A stretch of 64,000 nucleotides of DNA from Micavibrio_C sp046294845. GTDB lineage: Bacteria > Pseudomonadota > Alphaproteobacteria > Micavibrionales > Micavibrionaceae. The stretch spans positions 372,001-436,000 of the forward strand of contig JBKBNU010000001.1 in assembly GCA_046294845.1 (NCBI GenBank), given 5' to 3'. How positions within the stretch are numbered: the first letter of the stretch is position 1; each line of letters begins with the position of its first letter. The notes under the pieces were generated by a model. It was not told where the DNA came from and searched no databases. It saw only the letters and a program-made list of their open reading frames with translations. Below, piece after piece: positions 17,651-25,538 of this stretch. Made by a program: the position numbers and the translations under genes.

Positions 17651-18368
17651 GCTTTTCTTTCTGTTTTACAGCTATATCATCCAGCCATCCGTTCAAGAAT
17701 GTCCGGGTTGCCTTTTTCATCAGGGGATATTGTATCTTTGTATCATCCTTGATTTTTTGCAGTAATTCACGTTTCTGATTAAAAAATCCGGCGCCCTCTA
17801 CCAGCCAATCGGCCACAACCTTGTCGGTAACCTCAATATGGGGCTGAAAACCAAGCACGCAGTCCTGATAAGAAAAAATCTGGTGCGGATATTGTTTGCT
17901 GCTTGCAAGCAAATCTGCCCTTTTCGGCAAATCAAATGTATCACCATGCCACTGCATAACCTTGGTCAGGCCCGTCTCGAAAGGCGCTATAGCACTTTCT
18001 TTGCCTAAGCGGGTTAGCTCAATATCGTACCAGCCCAGCTCGGTTCCATTTGTTCCCACATAAACCTTGGCCCCCAGGGCCGCTGCCAAAAGTTGCGCCC
18101 CCAGACAAATACCCAAATAGGGAAGACCCGCAGCGACACGTTTTTCGATGATGTTGATTTCCTGCGTCAGAAAAGGGTAATCGGCTTGCTGATAGACGCC
18201 GGGCGATCCTCCCAAAACAACCAGTAGATCAGGTGACAAAGGATCAAATTCGCTCAGATCTTCATATGCTGCCTGCACTACGTTAATTTGTGCGCCGCGT
18301 GCCCGCAGGATTTCACCGATCATCGCCGGTCCGTTCGAAGCCATATGCTGGATAAATGTTACATTCAT
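17643..18368 (-). CDS. Class I glutamine amidotransferase domain protein
   Basis: The 241-residue protein is a stand-alone GATase1 domain. It has the nucleophile elbow YLGICLGAQLLA (Cys near residue 96), an upstream oxyanion strand LVVLGGSPG, and a C-terminal catalytic FQPHIEV (His and Glu). The fold matches GMP-synthase-like glutaminases that release ammonia from glutamine; the acceptor substrate is unknown because no synthase domain is fused. ATG 18368 has AAGGGG upstream and is preferred over a longer start inside coaE. Its position between coaE and dnaQ suggests co-transcription, not shared function. Confidence 0.85.
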   Translation of the reverse strand: MNVTFIQHMASNGPAMIGEILRARGAQINVVQAAYEDLSEFDPLSPDLLVVLGGSPGVYQQADYPFLTQEINIIEKRVAAGLPYLGICLGAQLLAAALGAKVYVGTNGTELGWYDIELTRLGKESAIAPFETGLTKVMQWHGDTFDLPKRADLLASSKQYPHQIFSYQDCVLGFQPHIEVTDKVVADWLVEGAGFFNQKRELLQKIKDDTKIQYPLMKKATRTFLNGWLDDIAVKQKEKHA

Positions 18369-18372
18369 AGTC

Positions 18373-18966
18373 TTACCCCTTAAGGATAGAAATGATCTCT
18401 TGCAAGCTTTTCCTTGTATGCACAAGGCCAATACCTGTTTGCACAATAAAATCTGCACGGCGACGCTTCTCGTAATCCGGCATCTGTGTATTTTTTATTG
18501 CCGCAAACTTCTCTGCACTCATACCTGCACGCGCCATGACGCGCTGCTCTTGTATAAAGGCTGGTGCCGTCACCACTATAGTACAATCAACCCTGTTTTC
18601 CGCTCCCGTCTCGAAGAGCAGCGGAATATCCAGCACAACAAGTTTTGCACCTTTCTGTCGTTGCTGGCGCAAGAAATTTTTTTGTGAATCAACAACAAGG
18701 GGGTGAACGATGGATTCCAGTATTTCGCGCTTTTCCTTGTCACCAAAGATGATCTTGCCCAGGACACCACGATCAATCGATTTTGTTTTGGATTGATAGC
18801 TTTCGGGGAATTCTTCAGCCACAAACGGTACGGCCGCCCCTTTTGTACCCAGAAGGTCGTGTACAGCTTCATCCGAACAATGAACGGGGATATTCATTCG
18901 CCGCAGCAAAGCGGAGGCGGTTGATTTTCCCATGCCGATTGATCCCGTAAGGCCCACAATCATCAT
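18373..18966 (-). CDS. coaE: Dephospho-CoA kinase
   Basis: The 197-residue protein phosphorylates dephospho-CoA, the last step of coenzyme A synthesis. It shows the P-loop GLTGSIGMGKST at the N-terminus, the conserved DIPLLFETG segment near residue 105, and the lid region with RRRADF. ATG 18966 overlaps the aroE stop (ATGA), which indicates translational coupling; the next ATG, 3 nt on, is also possible. Confidence 0.95.
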   Translation of the reverse strand: MMIVGLTGSIGMGKSTASALLRRMNIPVHCSDEAVHDLLGTKGAAVPFVAEEFPESYQSKTKSIDRGVLGKIIFGDKEKREILESIVHPLVVDSQKNFLRQQRQKGAKLVVLDIPLLFETGAENRVDCTIVVTAPAFIQEQRVMARAGMSAEKFAAIKNTQMPDYEKRRRADFIVQTGIGLVHTRKSLQEIISILKG

Positions 18967-19784
18967 TGTGCCTTCTCCAGTATCTTTTCCACGAGCGCAG
19001 GCGTTACCTCCGGCATGATGCCTGTCCACGCCGCAAAGGCCGGTCGCGCCTGATGCAAAAGCATGCCGATGCCTGTAATGACGGGTAGCGAGAGGCTTTG
19101 CGCCTCGCGCAGCAAGGGTGTATAGAGCGGCTTATAAACAATATCGCAGACCGTCACAGTCGTGGGCAGGAAGCCCAGATCATAATCAAGATCATCTTGC
19201 CCTTTCATCCCTTGGGTTGTGGTATTCACTACCAAATGGGGCACAACAGGCGGATTCATCCGGTCTGCCCAAGGCAGCGCGGTGGCACCCGAAAACCCAC
19301 TTGCAAGGATATGCGCCTTTTCATCTGTTCTGTTGGTAATAAACACTTCGGGTACGCCTGCGGCAAGCAGACCATAGACAACAGCCCGTGCTGCACCCCC
19401 TGCCCCCAACACCAAGGCAGGCCCTAATTTGAAATCAAAATGCGACTGCTCTTGCCGGATATTCTCGATGAAGCCGTAAGAATCTGTATTCCGGCCTTCA
19501 ATTCTTCCCCCATGCACAACCAGCGTATTGATGGCGCCTATATTTAGGGCTTCTTCCGTTACCTGATCACAAATCTCTTTGACCGCCTGTTTGTGCGGTA
19601 CTGTAATATTAAATCCGGTGCATCCTTGGGCTACCAGTTTTTTTATGCCTGCAATCAGGTCTTCAGGGGCAAGATCGATGGCTTCGTAATGACCTTCTAT
19701 TCCATACTGCCTGAACCAGTAATTATGGATGACAGGAGAAAGGGATTGGGCGATCGGGTGCCCTATAACAGCGGCTCTGATCAT
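18963..19784 (-). CDS. aroE: Shikimate dehydrogenase
   Basis: The 273-residue protein reduces 3-dehydroshikimate to shikimate with NADPH. It has the substrate-site motif HPIAQSLSP at the N-terminus, the catalytic Lys in FNITVPHKQAV, the cofactor motif VLGAGGAARAVVYGL and the NRT box near ITNRTDE. The ATG lies 1 nt after the stop of the dikinase regulator gene. Alphaproteobacteria often have maf between these two genes; it is absent here. Confidence 0.95.
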   Translation of the reverse strand: MIRAAVIGHPIAQSLSPVIHNYWFRQYGIEGHYEAIDLAPEDLIAGIKKLVAQGCTGFNITVPHKQAVKEICDQVTEEALNIGAINTLVVHGGRIEGRNTDSYGFIENIRQEQSHFDFKLGPALVLGAGGAARAVVYGLLAAGVPEVFITNRTDEKAHILASGFSGATALPWADRMNPPVVPHLVVNTTTQGMKGQDDLDYDLGFLPTTVTVCDIVYKPLYTPLLREAQSLSLPVITGIGMLLHQARPAFAAWTGIMPEVTPALVEKILEKAQ

Positions 19785-19785
19785 A

Positions 19786-20646
19786 CTAAAGCAACTCCCG
19801 CTGACTGGCGGTTTCACGGCGGCGTCGCACGAGCACAAGAATTTCTGCAGCCGTTTCCTCTACGGAACGTCTGGTTACATCAATAACGGGCCAACCTTGT
19901 CTGGTAAAAAATTTGCGGGCTTCAAGAATTTCTTCTTCAACGCGCTCGGGATCAAGATAGGTATTATCATCATGATGCCGGTCGTTGGTGTCAGCCTTCA
20001 AGCGGTTACGGCGCAACTGGATCAAACGATCAGGATTTTCGGTGAGGCCCACAAATACAGGACCGCGCATTTGCAGAATCTTTTCCGAGATCGGTATTCC
20101 AGGTACATAAGGAATATTGGCAGCCTTGATCCCTTGCCGTGCGAGAAAAATGCAGGTTGGCGTTTTCGACGTACGTGAAACCCCCACCAGCACAACATCA
20201 GCATCTTCGATGCCGTCATAATTCTGGCCATCATCAAAGGAAAGTGCAAAATCGACAGCGTCCATGCGCTTGAAATAGGCATCGTCAAGCGCATGTTGCA
20301 AACCGGGGATACCTTTGCTGGGCAGGCCCGTATAGGCAGAGAGTCCCTTGATAATATGATCCATGACCGGAATACAAGGCACGTGCAAATCGTGACAGGC
20401 CTTTTGCAGGCGACGGCGTTGCTCGCGGTCCACCAGTGTAAAAAGGACAGGCCCCGGATTATCGTGGATATCCTCGATGACGCGCTCTAGCTGCTTTTCA
20501 GTACGTACCAACGGCCAGAAACGCTCGACAGGGTCGATATCATCAAACTGGGCAAGACAGGCGCGGGCCAACCCCTGCAGGGTAACACCCGTCGCATCCG
20601 AAACCAGATGCATATAAAAATGTCTTTTAGGGTCCGCCTTGGTCAT
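19786..20646 (-). CDS. Pyruvate, water/phosphate dikinase regulatory protein (PDRP/PpsR family)
   Basis: The 286-residue bifunctional kinase/pyrophosphorylase controls phosphoenolpyruvate synthase or pyruvate phosphate dikinase by phosphorylating a Thr near its active-site His. Family hallmarks are the N-terminal FYMHLVSDATGVT, the P-loop-like GVSRTSKTPTCIFLA near residue 160, and the C-terminal WPVIDVTRRSVEETAAEI. This is the family of the Rickettsia gene RP001, which with hemE flanks the replication origin in several alphaproteobacteria. Here hemE lies 3.9 kb away. Confidence 0.92.
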   Translation of the reverse strand: MTKADPKRHFYMHLVSDATGVTLQGLARACLAQFDDIDPVERFWPLVRTEKQLERVIEDIHDNPGPVLFTLVDREQRRRLQKACHDLHVPCIPVMDHIIKGLSAYTGLPSKGIPGLQHALDDAYFKRMDAVDFALSFDDGQNYDGIEDADVVLVGVSRTSKTPTCIFLARQGIKAANIPYVPGIPISEKILQMRGPVFVGLTENPDRLIQLRRNRLKADTNDRHHDDNTYLDPERVEEEILEARKFFTRQGWPVIDVTRRSVEETAAEILVLVRRRRETASQRELL

Positions 20647-20715
20647 AAGGCGATCATAATGGATCGTACTGCGGGGGAAAAGGCCGATCACAGACTATCG
20701 GTCTTTTATCCGGTT

Positions 20716-21783
20716 TTAGCGGACACGCTCGTGGAAAGCGCCAGGGAAGATCCGGCGGGCCAGCTTGGCATCACGGAAAGGCACGTCATTGACCATAACC
20801 ACTTCCATATCATACATGAGATGGAAAAGATGGGTCTGGTTCACAGGATCATGCAGACCGGCAAAGAACGGATCCCTCAGGATCATATTGCCCAGACCTT
20901 GTAAATAGCTGCGGCCATCAGGCAAAAGAGCCAGTTCTTCAATATCAGTAGCGCTCATGCGGCGTTCACCGAAAGGACGGTGGCTGCCCTGATGAGCCAG
21001 AAGAACATCATCAAGGGATTCAAGTGTTTCATGATCGCAACCATCAATACGCGCTTCATCAGCGTACCATTGACGGAAAGCATAAGCCAAAGCGGAGCCA
21101 TCAAAGAAGGCTGTCGGATCGCGTTCAAGGAAACGGGTGAAAACAAGCGCCATATCACCCTCTTCCGAGCCAATCAGATGGCGCCAGATATCGGCATAAC
21201 CTGCTCCGCGCAATTCCCAGCCCACAAGGGTGGCAATCGTATCGCAATCGGCAGCACGTACACGTTCGAGCATTAATGCGGATTCAGGAGCAAATTCGTC
21301 TGCGAGGCTGCCATATCTTTGCTCATGCCAGATATCGCGCAAGGCACGCACAAAACATATCAGCACTTCACTGCGGAAATAAGGGGAACGGCCCAGCGCC
21401 TCTGGCTCCAGTCCGTAATTGTCAAGGATCAGGACGCGCTCTTCGAGGTCTATATAAAAGCCGCCATTTTTGAGGTCGGCCATAGAAACCTGCCAGCCGG
21501 CAGATTCTGCTTCAATCCATAGGCGTGAAGCGGTAGGACTATCGGCCAAAGCCGTCGCCAGCCATGCCAGAATATCGGTGCTTTTTTGGAAATGCTGCGG
21601 TAAATCATGTGCCGATGTTTCATCAAGGCAGGCGGGCAGCATGATATCACTCATGAAGTGAGGCTCCCCCAAAGCATTATCGGCTTGGGTCAAGTCATAA
21701 ACACGAACCATATCCGCAGCCTGATCGGCCCTGACGGCCCTTCTGCTATGTGATTTACGCGTTAGTCTGTCATCCGGTTTCAT
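20716..21783 (-). CDS. Conserved unknown protein, DUF6782-like (paralogue of the next gene)
   Basis: The 355-residue soluble protein shares layout with the product of 21824-23200: a helical N-terminus, a YIDLEERVLILDNY strand, a FVRALRDIW helix, an FAPESALMLERVRAADCD segment, WELRGAGYADIWRHL, and FTRFLERDPTAFFDGSALAYAF. I associate this architecture with DUF6782, annotated as a putative metallopeptidase domain, but I see no HExxH motif, so peptidase activity is doubtful. The start at ATG 21783 follows an AGAAGGG site; the longer open frame upstream overlaps the preceding gene and is rejected. Confidence 0.6.
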   Translation of the reverse strand: MKPDDRLTRKSHSRRAVRADQAADMVRVYDLTQADNALGEPHFMSDIMLPACLDETSAHDLPQHFQKSTDILAWLATALADSPTASRLWIEAESAGWQVSMADLKNGGFYIDLEERVLILDNYGLEPEALGRSPYFRSEVLICFVRALRDIWHEQRYGSLADEFAPESALMLERVRAADCDTIATLVGWELRGAGYADIWRHLIGSEEGDMALVFTRFLERDPTAFFDGSALAYAFRQWYADEARIDGCDHETLESLDDVLLAHQGSHRPFGERRMSATDIEELALLPDGRSYLQGLGNMILRDPFFAGLHDPVNQTHLFHLMYDMEVVMVNDVPFRDAKLARRIFPGAFHERVR

Positions 21784-21823
21784 GATGGTGCAGTCATTCC
21801 CTTCTGGGTGCTCATAAATATAC

Positions 21824-23200
21824 TCACGCCTTCCCGGGTTGCTGCGTACGGAATGCAATGACGGTTGCTCCGCCGGCTGATTGCGAGAGATCGCCTTTGA
21901 AAATTCCGGCATGCGCCTTGCCGCGTGGCAAGGTGACAATGTCTGCTTTTTGTTCATGTTGGTCGCCAAACCGTTTGTTGTTATCTGCAAGAAGGTCCGG
22001 CTGTGACTTCTGATGAGCCCCTGATCCCGAACCGGTTTCAGAGGTTTGCAATTCCTGTTCCGTTTCACGGAAGGAACGTTCGAACTTGATAAACCACAGG
22101 AAATTGGCGTTTGAACGATCACGAATTTCCGTAAACAGAGAGTCGGCAAGAATGGTATTCACATAGGGCGAGAGGTAATTTTTGCCCTCAGGTTGTGCAC
22201 CCAGCGCCAGTATAAGCTCTGCCGTGACTTGCAGCGATGGGTTGATGTTTTCGAAAACATAGCCCTGATAATCAGCCAGCATTTGCTGTATCAGGCGACG
22301 GTCTTCCTGACAGCAACGTTCGGAAAGAAACCATGCTTCAAAGGTAGCAGCACAGGCCTCGCCATTAGCGACACTGCGGAAATCCATATAAGCTTCGCGG
22401 GAGAAAGCGCGGGTAAGATCTTCCAGTGAAGAAGCTTCCAGGCGTTCCCAGGCTGCCGGAAGTCCTGCCAACTGTAGTTCCCACGCCATACGGACCATAC
22501 CAACACAAAGGTCGGCTACTTGTGAGCGGTGAACCAGAACGGCCTGATCAGGGTGGAAAGTCAGCGGGTGTACCAGTGCGCCATGTCTGTGTTGCCACGC
22601 ACGGCGGACCTCTCTTCCTAACAGCAATACCTGATCGGTTTGTTCCAGATGAGGATTTATATAAATCGTATTCTGACGGCGATCATATTGGGCTGTCGAC
22701 ACAGCGCCGCCCATAACGATTTGTGTTTCGTATTTTGCTGCTGCTTCCAACAGCAGGGCGCCCATGCGGGACTGGGAGAGAATTTCTACCAGCTCATGAG
22801 GTTGGCTCGGCTTTACAAAACGGGCAGACCCTTTATCGGCAGATGTTGCCTGACGAATATCATCGATAAATAGCTCCATGATTTTTTCGGCATATTGCTG
22901 TTGCTCGATGTCGGCTACAACCGGCTCTTCGTCTTCAAGAGCGCGCATGATGCGGGCCTGCAATTCCTCAACGCCTTGCTCGATATTCTCGAGGGCGGTC
23001 AGTGTATCTTCCGGAAGATCGGGGTCAAAACGATCAGCATCATAGGATCCTTCATGATCCATATAAAAAAGAGGCTGGTCGCCGATGATCGTGCAGCGGA
23101 CAGGCTGGTAATTATTGAATGTATACGCAATGGCCACACGGCGGTGATGGCCAAACTGTGCGTATGTTACGTTATTTTCCGTATCTGTCGTGTTACTCAT
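21824..23200 (-). CDS. Conserved unknown protein, DUF6782-like
   Basis: The 458-residue protein has an N-terminal beta-rich part, an acidic helical stretch (about 60-120) and a core (about 140-330). The core resembles the downstream gene: TIYINPHLEQTDQ, LLGREVRRAWQH, FHPDQAVLVHRSQVADLC, AWELQLAGLPAAWERL, FSREAYMDFRSVANGEACAATFEAWF. The C-terminal 80 residues are Gln/Ser-rich and look disordered. No zinc-binding HExxH is visible. The ATG at 23200 is 40 bp upstream of the next gene's start region, so the pair is probably co-transcribed. A CtrA-type motif lies about 160 bp upstream. Confidence 0.6.
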   Translation of the reverse strand: MSNTTDTENNVTYAQFGHHRRVAIAYTFNNYQPVRCTIIGDQPLFYMDHEGSYDADRFDPDLPEDTLTALENIEQGVEELQARIMRALEDEEPVVADIEQQQYAEKIMELFIDDIRQATSADKGSARFVKPSQPHELVEILSQSRMGALLLEAAAKYETQIVMGGAVSTAQYDRRQNTIYINPHLEQTDQVLLLGREVRRAWQHRHGALVHPLTFHPDQAVLVHRSQVADLCVGMVRMAWELQLAGLPAAWERLEASSLEDLTRAFSREAYMDFRSVANGEACAATFEAWFLSERCCQEDRRLIQQMLADYQGYVFENINPSLQVTAELILALGAQPEGKNYLSPYVNTILADSLFTEIRDRSNANFLWFIKFERSFRETEQELQTSETGSGSGAHQKSQPDLLADNNKRFGDQHEQKADIVTLPRGKAHAGIFKGDLSQSAGGATVIAFRTQQPGKA

Positions 23201-23355
23201 AATAGAACCCCAAACCATTTTTATTGGTTACAACGGCCATGCCCTTCACAGTGCCATCATGGTTTTATTATGCTGGGTGAGTCTTAACGAGTTCCTACCA
23301 AAAGCCCCCTTCTAATGCTGAAGATATGCTTTTTTATCCCTTTTTTCTCAAAGGG

Positions 23356-23371
23356 TTAATAGAGTCTTAAC
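23356..23371. promoter_or_regulatory. Candidate CtrA binding site
   Basis: TTAA, seven bases (TAGAGTC), then TTAAC is an exact match to the alphaproteobacterial CtrA consensus TTAA-N7-TTAAC. It sits in the 243-bp gap upstream of the gene starting at 23200. The rest of that gap is AT-rich and holds no gene I can see. Confidence 0.5.
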
Positions 23372-23443
23372 AAGGGATTTCCTAAACCTTAAGAATAACC
23401 CCTAAAAGTTAAATTATGACAAATAATGGGGTTTTCTGATTCG

Positions 23444-24076
23444 CTATTGGCCGAAAGTATCGTCAATAACCGGAATATTCTCGATCAGCAATTCTTCGTC
23501 CGAAAGGGCGACCAGGCCATTCGCCTGAACGTTGACAGTAGTTTTGAAAAGCGAATCCTTGAACATCATGCGGGAAACCAGCTTGAAGCCGCCTTGTCCG
23601 TCCCTCTGTGTGATATGCAGCGGTTCAAGCATTTTGCCGATAGCCTTGCGGGCGGCAGGAGGCGGATCATCCCGCCAGAGAACATCATCTACACTTTCCG
23701 TAATAATAAATCGTCCGTGACGACCTCTAACATAGGTGAAAAAGAAGCGGACGTAATCAGCCACTGTATTTTCATTCAGTGTAATAGGGGCGCTTTCATT
23801 CAGGGCGTAGATGGGTTCATTGGTCCAATTGAGAACAACCACACTGCCCGGCTTATAAAGTACGAATTTCCTGATATTGGGAACCGTTTCATAATCAGCA
23901 AGATCAAGGAAACGGTAATTTGGATAAAAGCTCAGATCCTGTGAAAGGATTGTTACCGTAGCCGGATGGAAACGGCTTCCCTTCAGCTGCGGATTAACTT
24001 CCTCCAGAATTGTTTCGCATTCCAGAAGATCAAGTTTAATAAATTGATCTGGCGGACTGCCTTCTTGACCGGTCAT
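23444..24076 (-). CDS. Conserved hypothetical protein
   Basis: The 210-residue protein has no signal peptide or membrane segment. A strong ribosome binding site (AGGTGAGGA) supports ATG 24076. Visible features are an N-terminal FIKLDLLECETILEE, a central ADYVRFFFTYVRGRHGRFIITE and a C-terminal acidic DEELLIENIPVIDD. It is the gene closest to the candidate origin on the side opposite hemE, and is probably the first gene of a minus-strand run with the two DUF6782-like genes. I do not recognise a family. Confidence 0.65.
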   Translation of the reverse strand: MTGQEGSPPDQFIKLDLLECETILEEVNPQLKGSRFHPATVTILSQDLSFYPNYRFLDLADYETVPNIRKFVLYKPGSVVVLNWTNEPIYALNESAPITLNENTVADYVRFFFTYVRGRHGRFIITESVDDVLWRDDPPPAARKAIGKMLEPLHITQRDGQGGFKLVSRMMFKDSLFKTTVNVQANGLVALSDEELLIENIPVIDDTFGQ

Positions 24077-24497
24077 GATAGTTCCTCACCTTTAATTCTT
24101 ATAGAAATTTAAAGCTGATCAGTAAAGCCTCGAATCGACGGGGTATAATCAGGGGAAATATTATCCCCAGAGCCTTGTGTGAATCTGATGATAAGAGGAC
24201 GGTATAAGTATGGGAGGAAATATATCCCGTTTTCCATTTCCATTATTCAAAACGGTTATGAGTCTGTGTGAAATCTTCTTCACATTGTGTGAGTCAAAAA
24301 CTGACTCAGCTCAAAAGATAAATAGCTACGATGTTTTTTAAATAGTTTTTGCTGTGTGTCTCTATGGGGATATTTTGTCATCCCCATGATTCACAGCCAT
24401 CTACTAATAACTATAACCTTATATATAATCCTTTTTTATTTATGTGTGTTCTGCTTATATCGGGACCTTGAAGCGAAAGACCCACGGTAAAGTAACG
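24077..24497. other. Candidate chromosomal replication origin (421-bp intergenic region upstream of hemE)
   Basis: No gene is visible. Four 9-mers differ from the DnaA box TTATNCACA at a single position: TTATCCCCA (24161), TTATTCAAA (24243), TTCTTCACA (24276) and TGATTCACA (24387). A GTGTGA-containing motif recurs three times: TTGTGTGAATC (24175), CTGTGTGAAATC (24264) and TTGTGTGAGTC (24285). An inverted repeat ATGGGGAT/ATCCCCAT lies at 24364-24387, followed by a very AT-rich stretch (24402-24450) that could unwind. The alphaproteobacterial origins of Caulobacter and Rickettsia lie beside hemE. No perfect DnaA box is present, so the call is tentative. Confidence 0.55.
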
Positions 24498-25532
24498 ATG
24501 ACTGGTAAAAAAATTCTTAATGTCCTGCAGGGGCAAATCGAAACGGTTCCTCCGGTATGGTTGATGAGACAGGCAGGACGTTACCTACCGGAATACCAAA
24601 AGATCAGGGCGCAAGCAGGAAATTTCCTTGATTTGGTTTTCAATCCGGAATGGGCTTGCGAAGTAACATTACAGCCAATCAGAAGATACGGTTTTGATGC
24701 TGCGATATTATTTTCGGATATTCTGGTTGTTCCGCAAGCACTACATTGCGCCGTGCGTTTTGAGGAAGGGGAAGGGCCTCGCCTTCAGGCAGTTAATCAT
24801 GCATTCATAGAAAATCTTGATGTTCATAAAGCCGATCTTTCAATTTTTGATCCTGTTTTTGAAACAGTTGAGCGTATCAGTCATGGTTTGAAAGATGAAG
24901 GTTTTAACGATACGGCATTAATCGGTTTTGCAGGATCACCATGGACGGTAGCCTGCTATATGATCGATGGTGGTGGTAGCAAAGATTTTACAAAAAGCCT
25001 TTTCTGGGTAAAGAATTCCCCTGAAGATTTACAAAAACTGATTGATGCGTTGGTTGATGTTACAGTTGCTTATCTGGTTAAACAAATTGCATCTGGTGCG
25101 GAAATTATTCAGCTGTTTGATAGCTGGAGCGGTTTACTGACAGAGGAAGAGGATTTCAGGCGCTGGGTTATTGAACCTACGAAAAAAATTGTTGGGAAGC
25201 TCAAAGGATTTTACCCATCCATTCCTGTGATTGGCTTTCCGCGCGGGGCCGGTCCGCATTATATGATTTATGCTGCAGAAACAGGTGTGCACTGTTTGGG
25301 TTTAGATCAACATGTCACAATGAACAAGGCGCGCCGGTATCAATCATTACTGCCTGTGCAAGGAAATCTGGCACCAGAGGTTTTGGTGAGTGGAGAAGAC
25401 CTTGAGAAAAATATAGAAACGATTATATCTTCTTTGGCGGAAGGGCCCCATATTTTTAATTTGGGTCATGGCATCATCAAGGAAACGCCACCGGAAAATG
25501 TCACACGTCTGGTCAATTTTATTCGTAAGTAA
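24498..25532 (+). CDS. hemE: Uroporphyrinogen decarboxylase
   Basis: The 344-residue protein converts uroporphyrinogen III to coproporphyrinogen III. Signatures are PPVWLMRQAGRYLPEY near the N-terminus, the conserved catalytic-site Asp in ILFSDILVVP, GFAGSPWTVACYMI in the middle and FNLGHGI near the C-terminus. ATG 24498 follows GGTAAAG and starts at the usual family position; an open frame 54 bp longer is less likely. It heads the hemE-hemH-hemJ run. Confidence 0.96.
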   Translation: MTGKKILNVLQGQIETVPPVWLMRQAGRYLPEYQKIRAQAGNFLDLVFNPEWACEVTLQPIRRYGFDAAILFSDILVVPQALHCAVRFEEGEGPRLQAVNHAFIENLDVHKADLSIFDPVFETVERISHGLKDEGFNDTALIGFAGSPWTVACYMIDGGGSKDFTKSLFWVKNSPEDLQKLIDALVDVTVAYLVKQIASGAEIIQLFDSWSGLLTEEEDFRRWVIEPTKKIVGKLKGFYPSIPVIGFPRGAGPHYMIYAAETGVHCLGLDQHVTMNKARRYQSLLPVQGNLAPEVLVSGEDLEKNIETIISSLAEGPHIFNLGHGIIKETPPENVTRLVNFIRK

Positions 25533-25538
25533 TTTATA

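Noticed and set aside
20716..22149. A 477-residue reading of the DUF6782-like gene extending about 120 residues upstream.
   Set aside because: The extension overlaps the end of the preceding gene out of frame, is compositionally odd, and ATG 21783 has a ribosome binding site.
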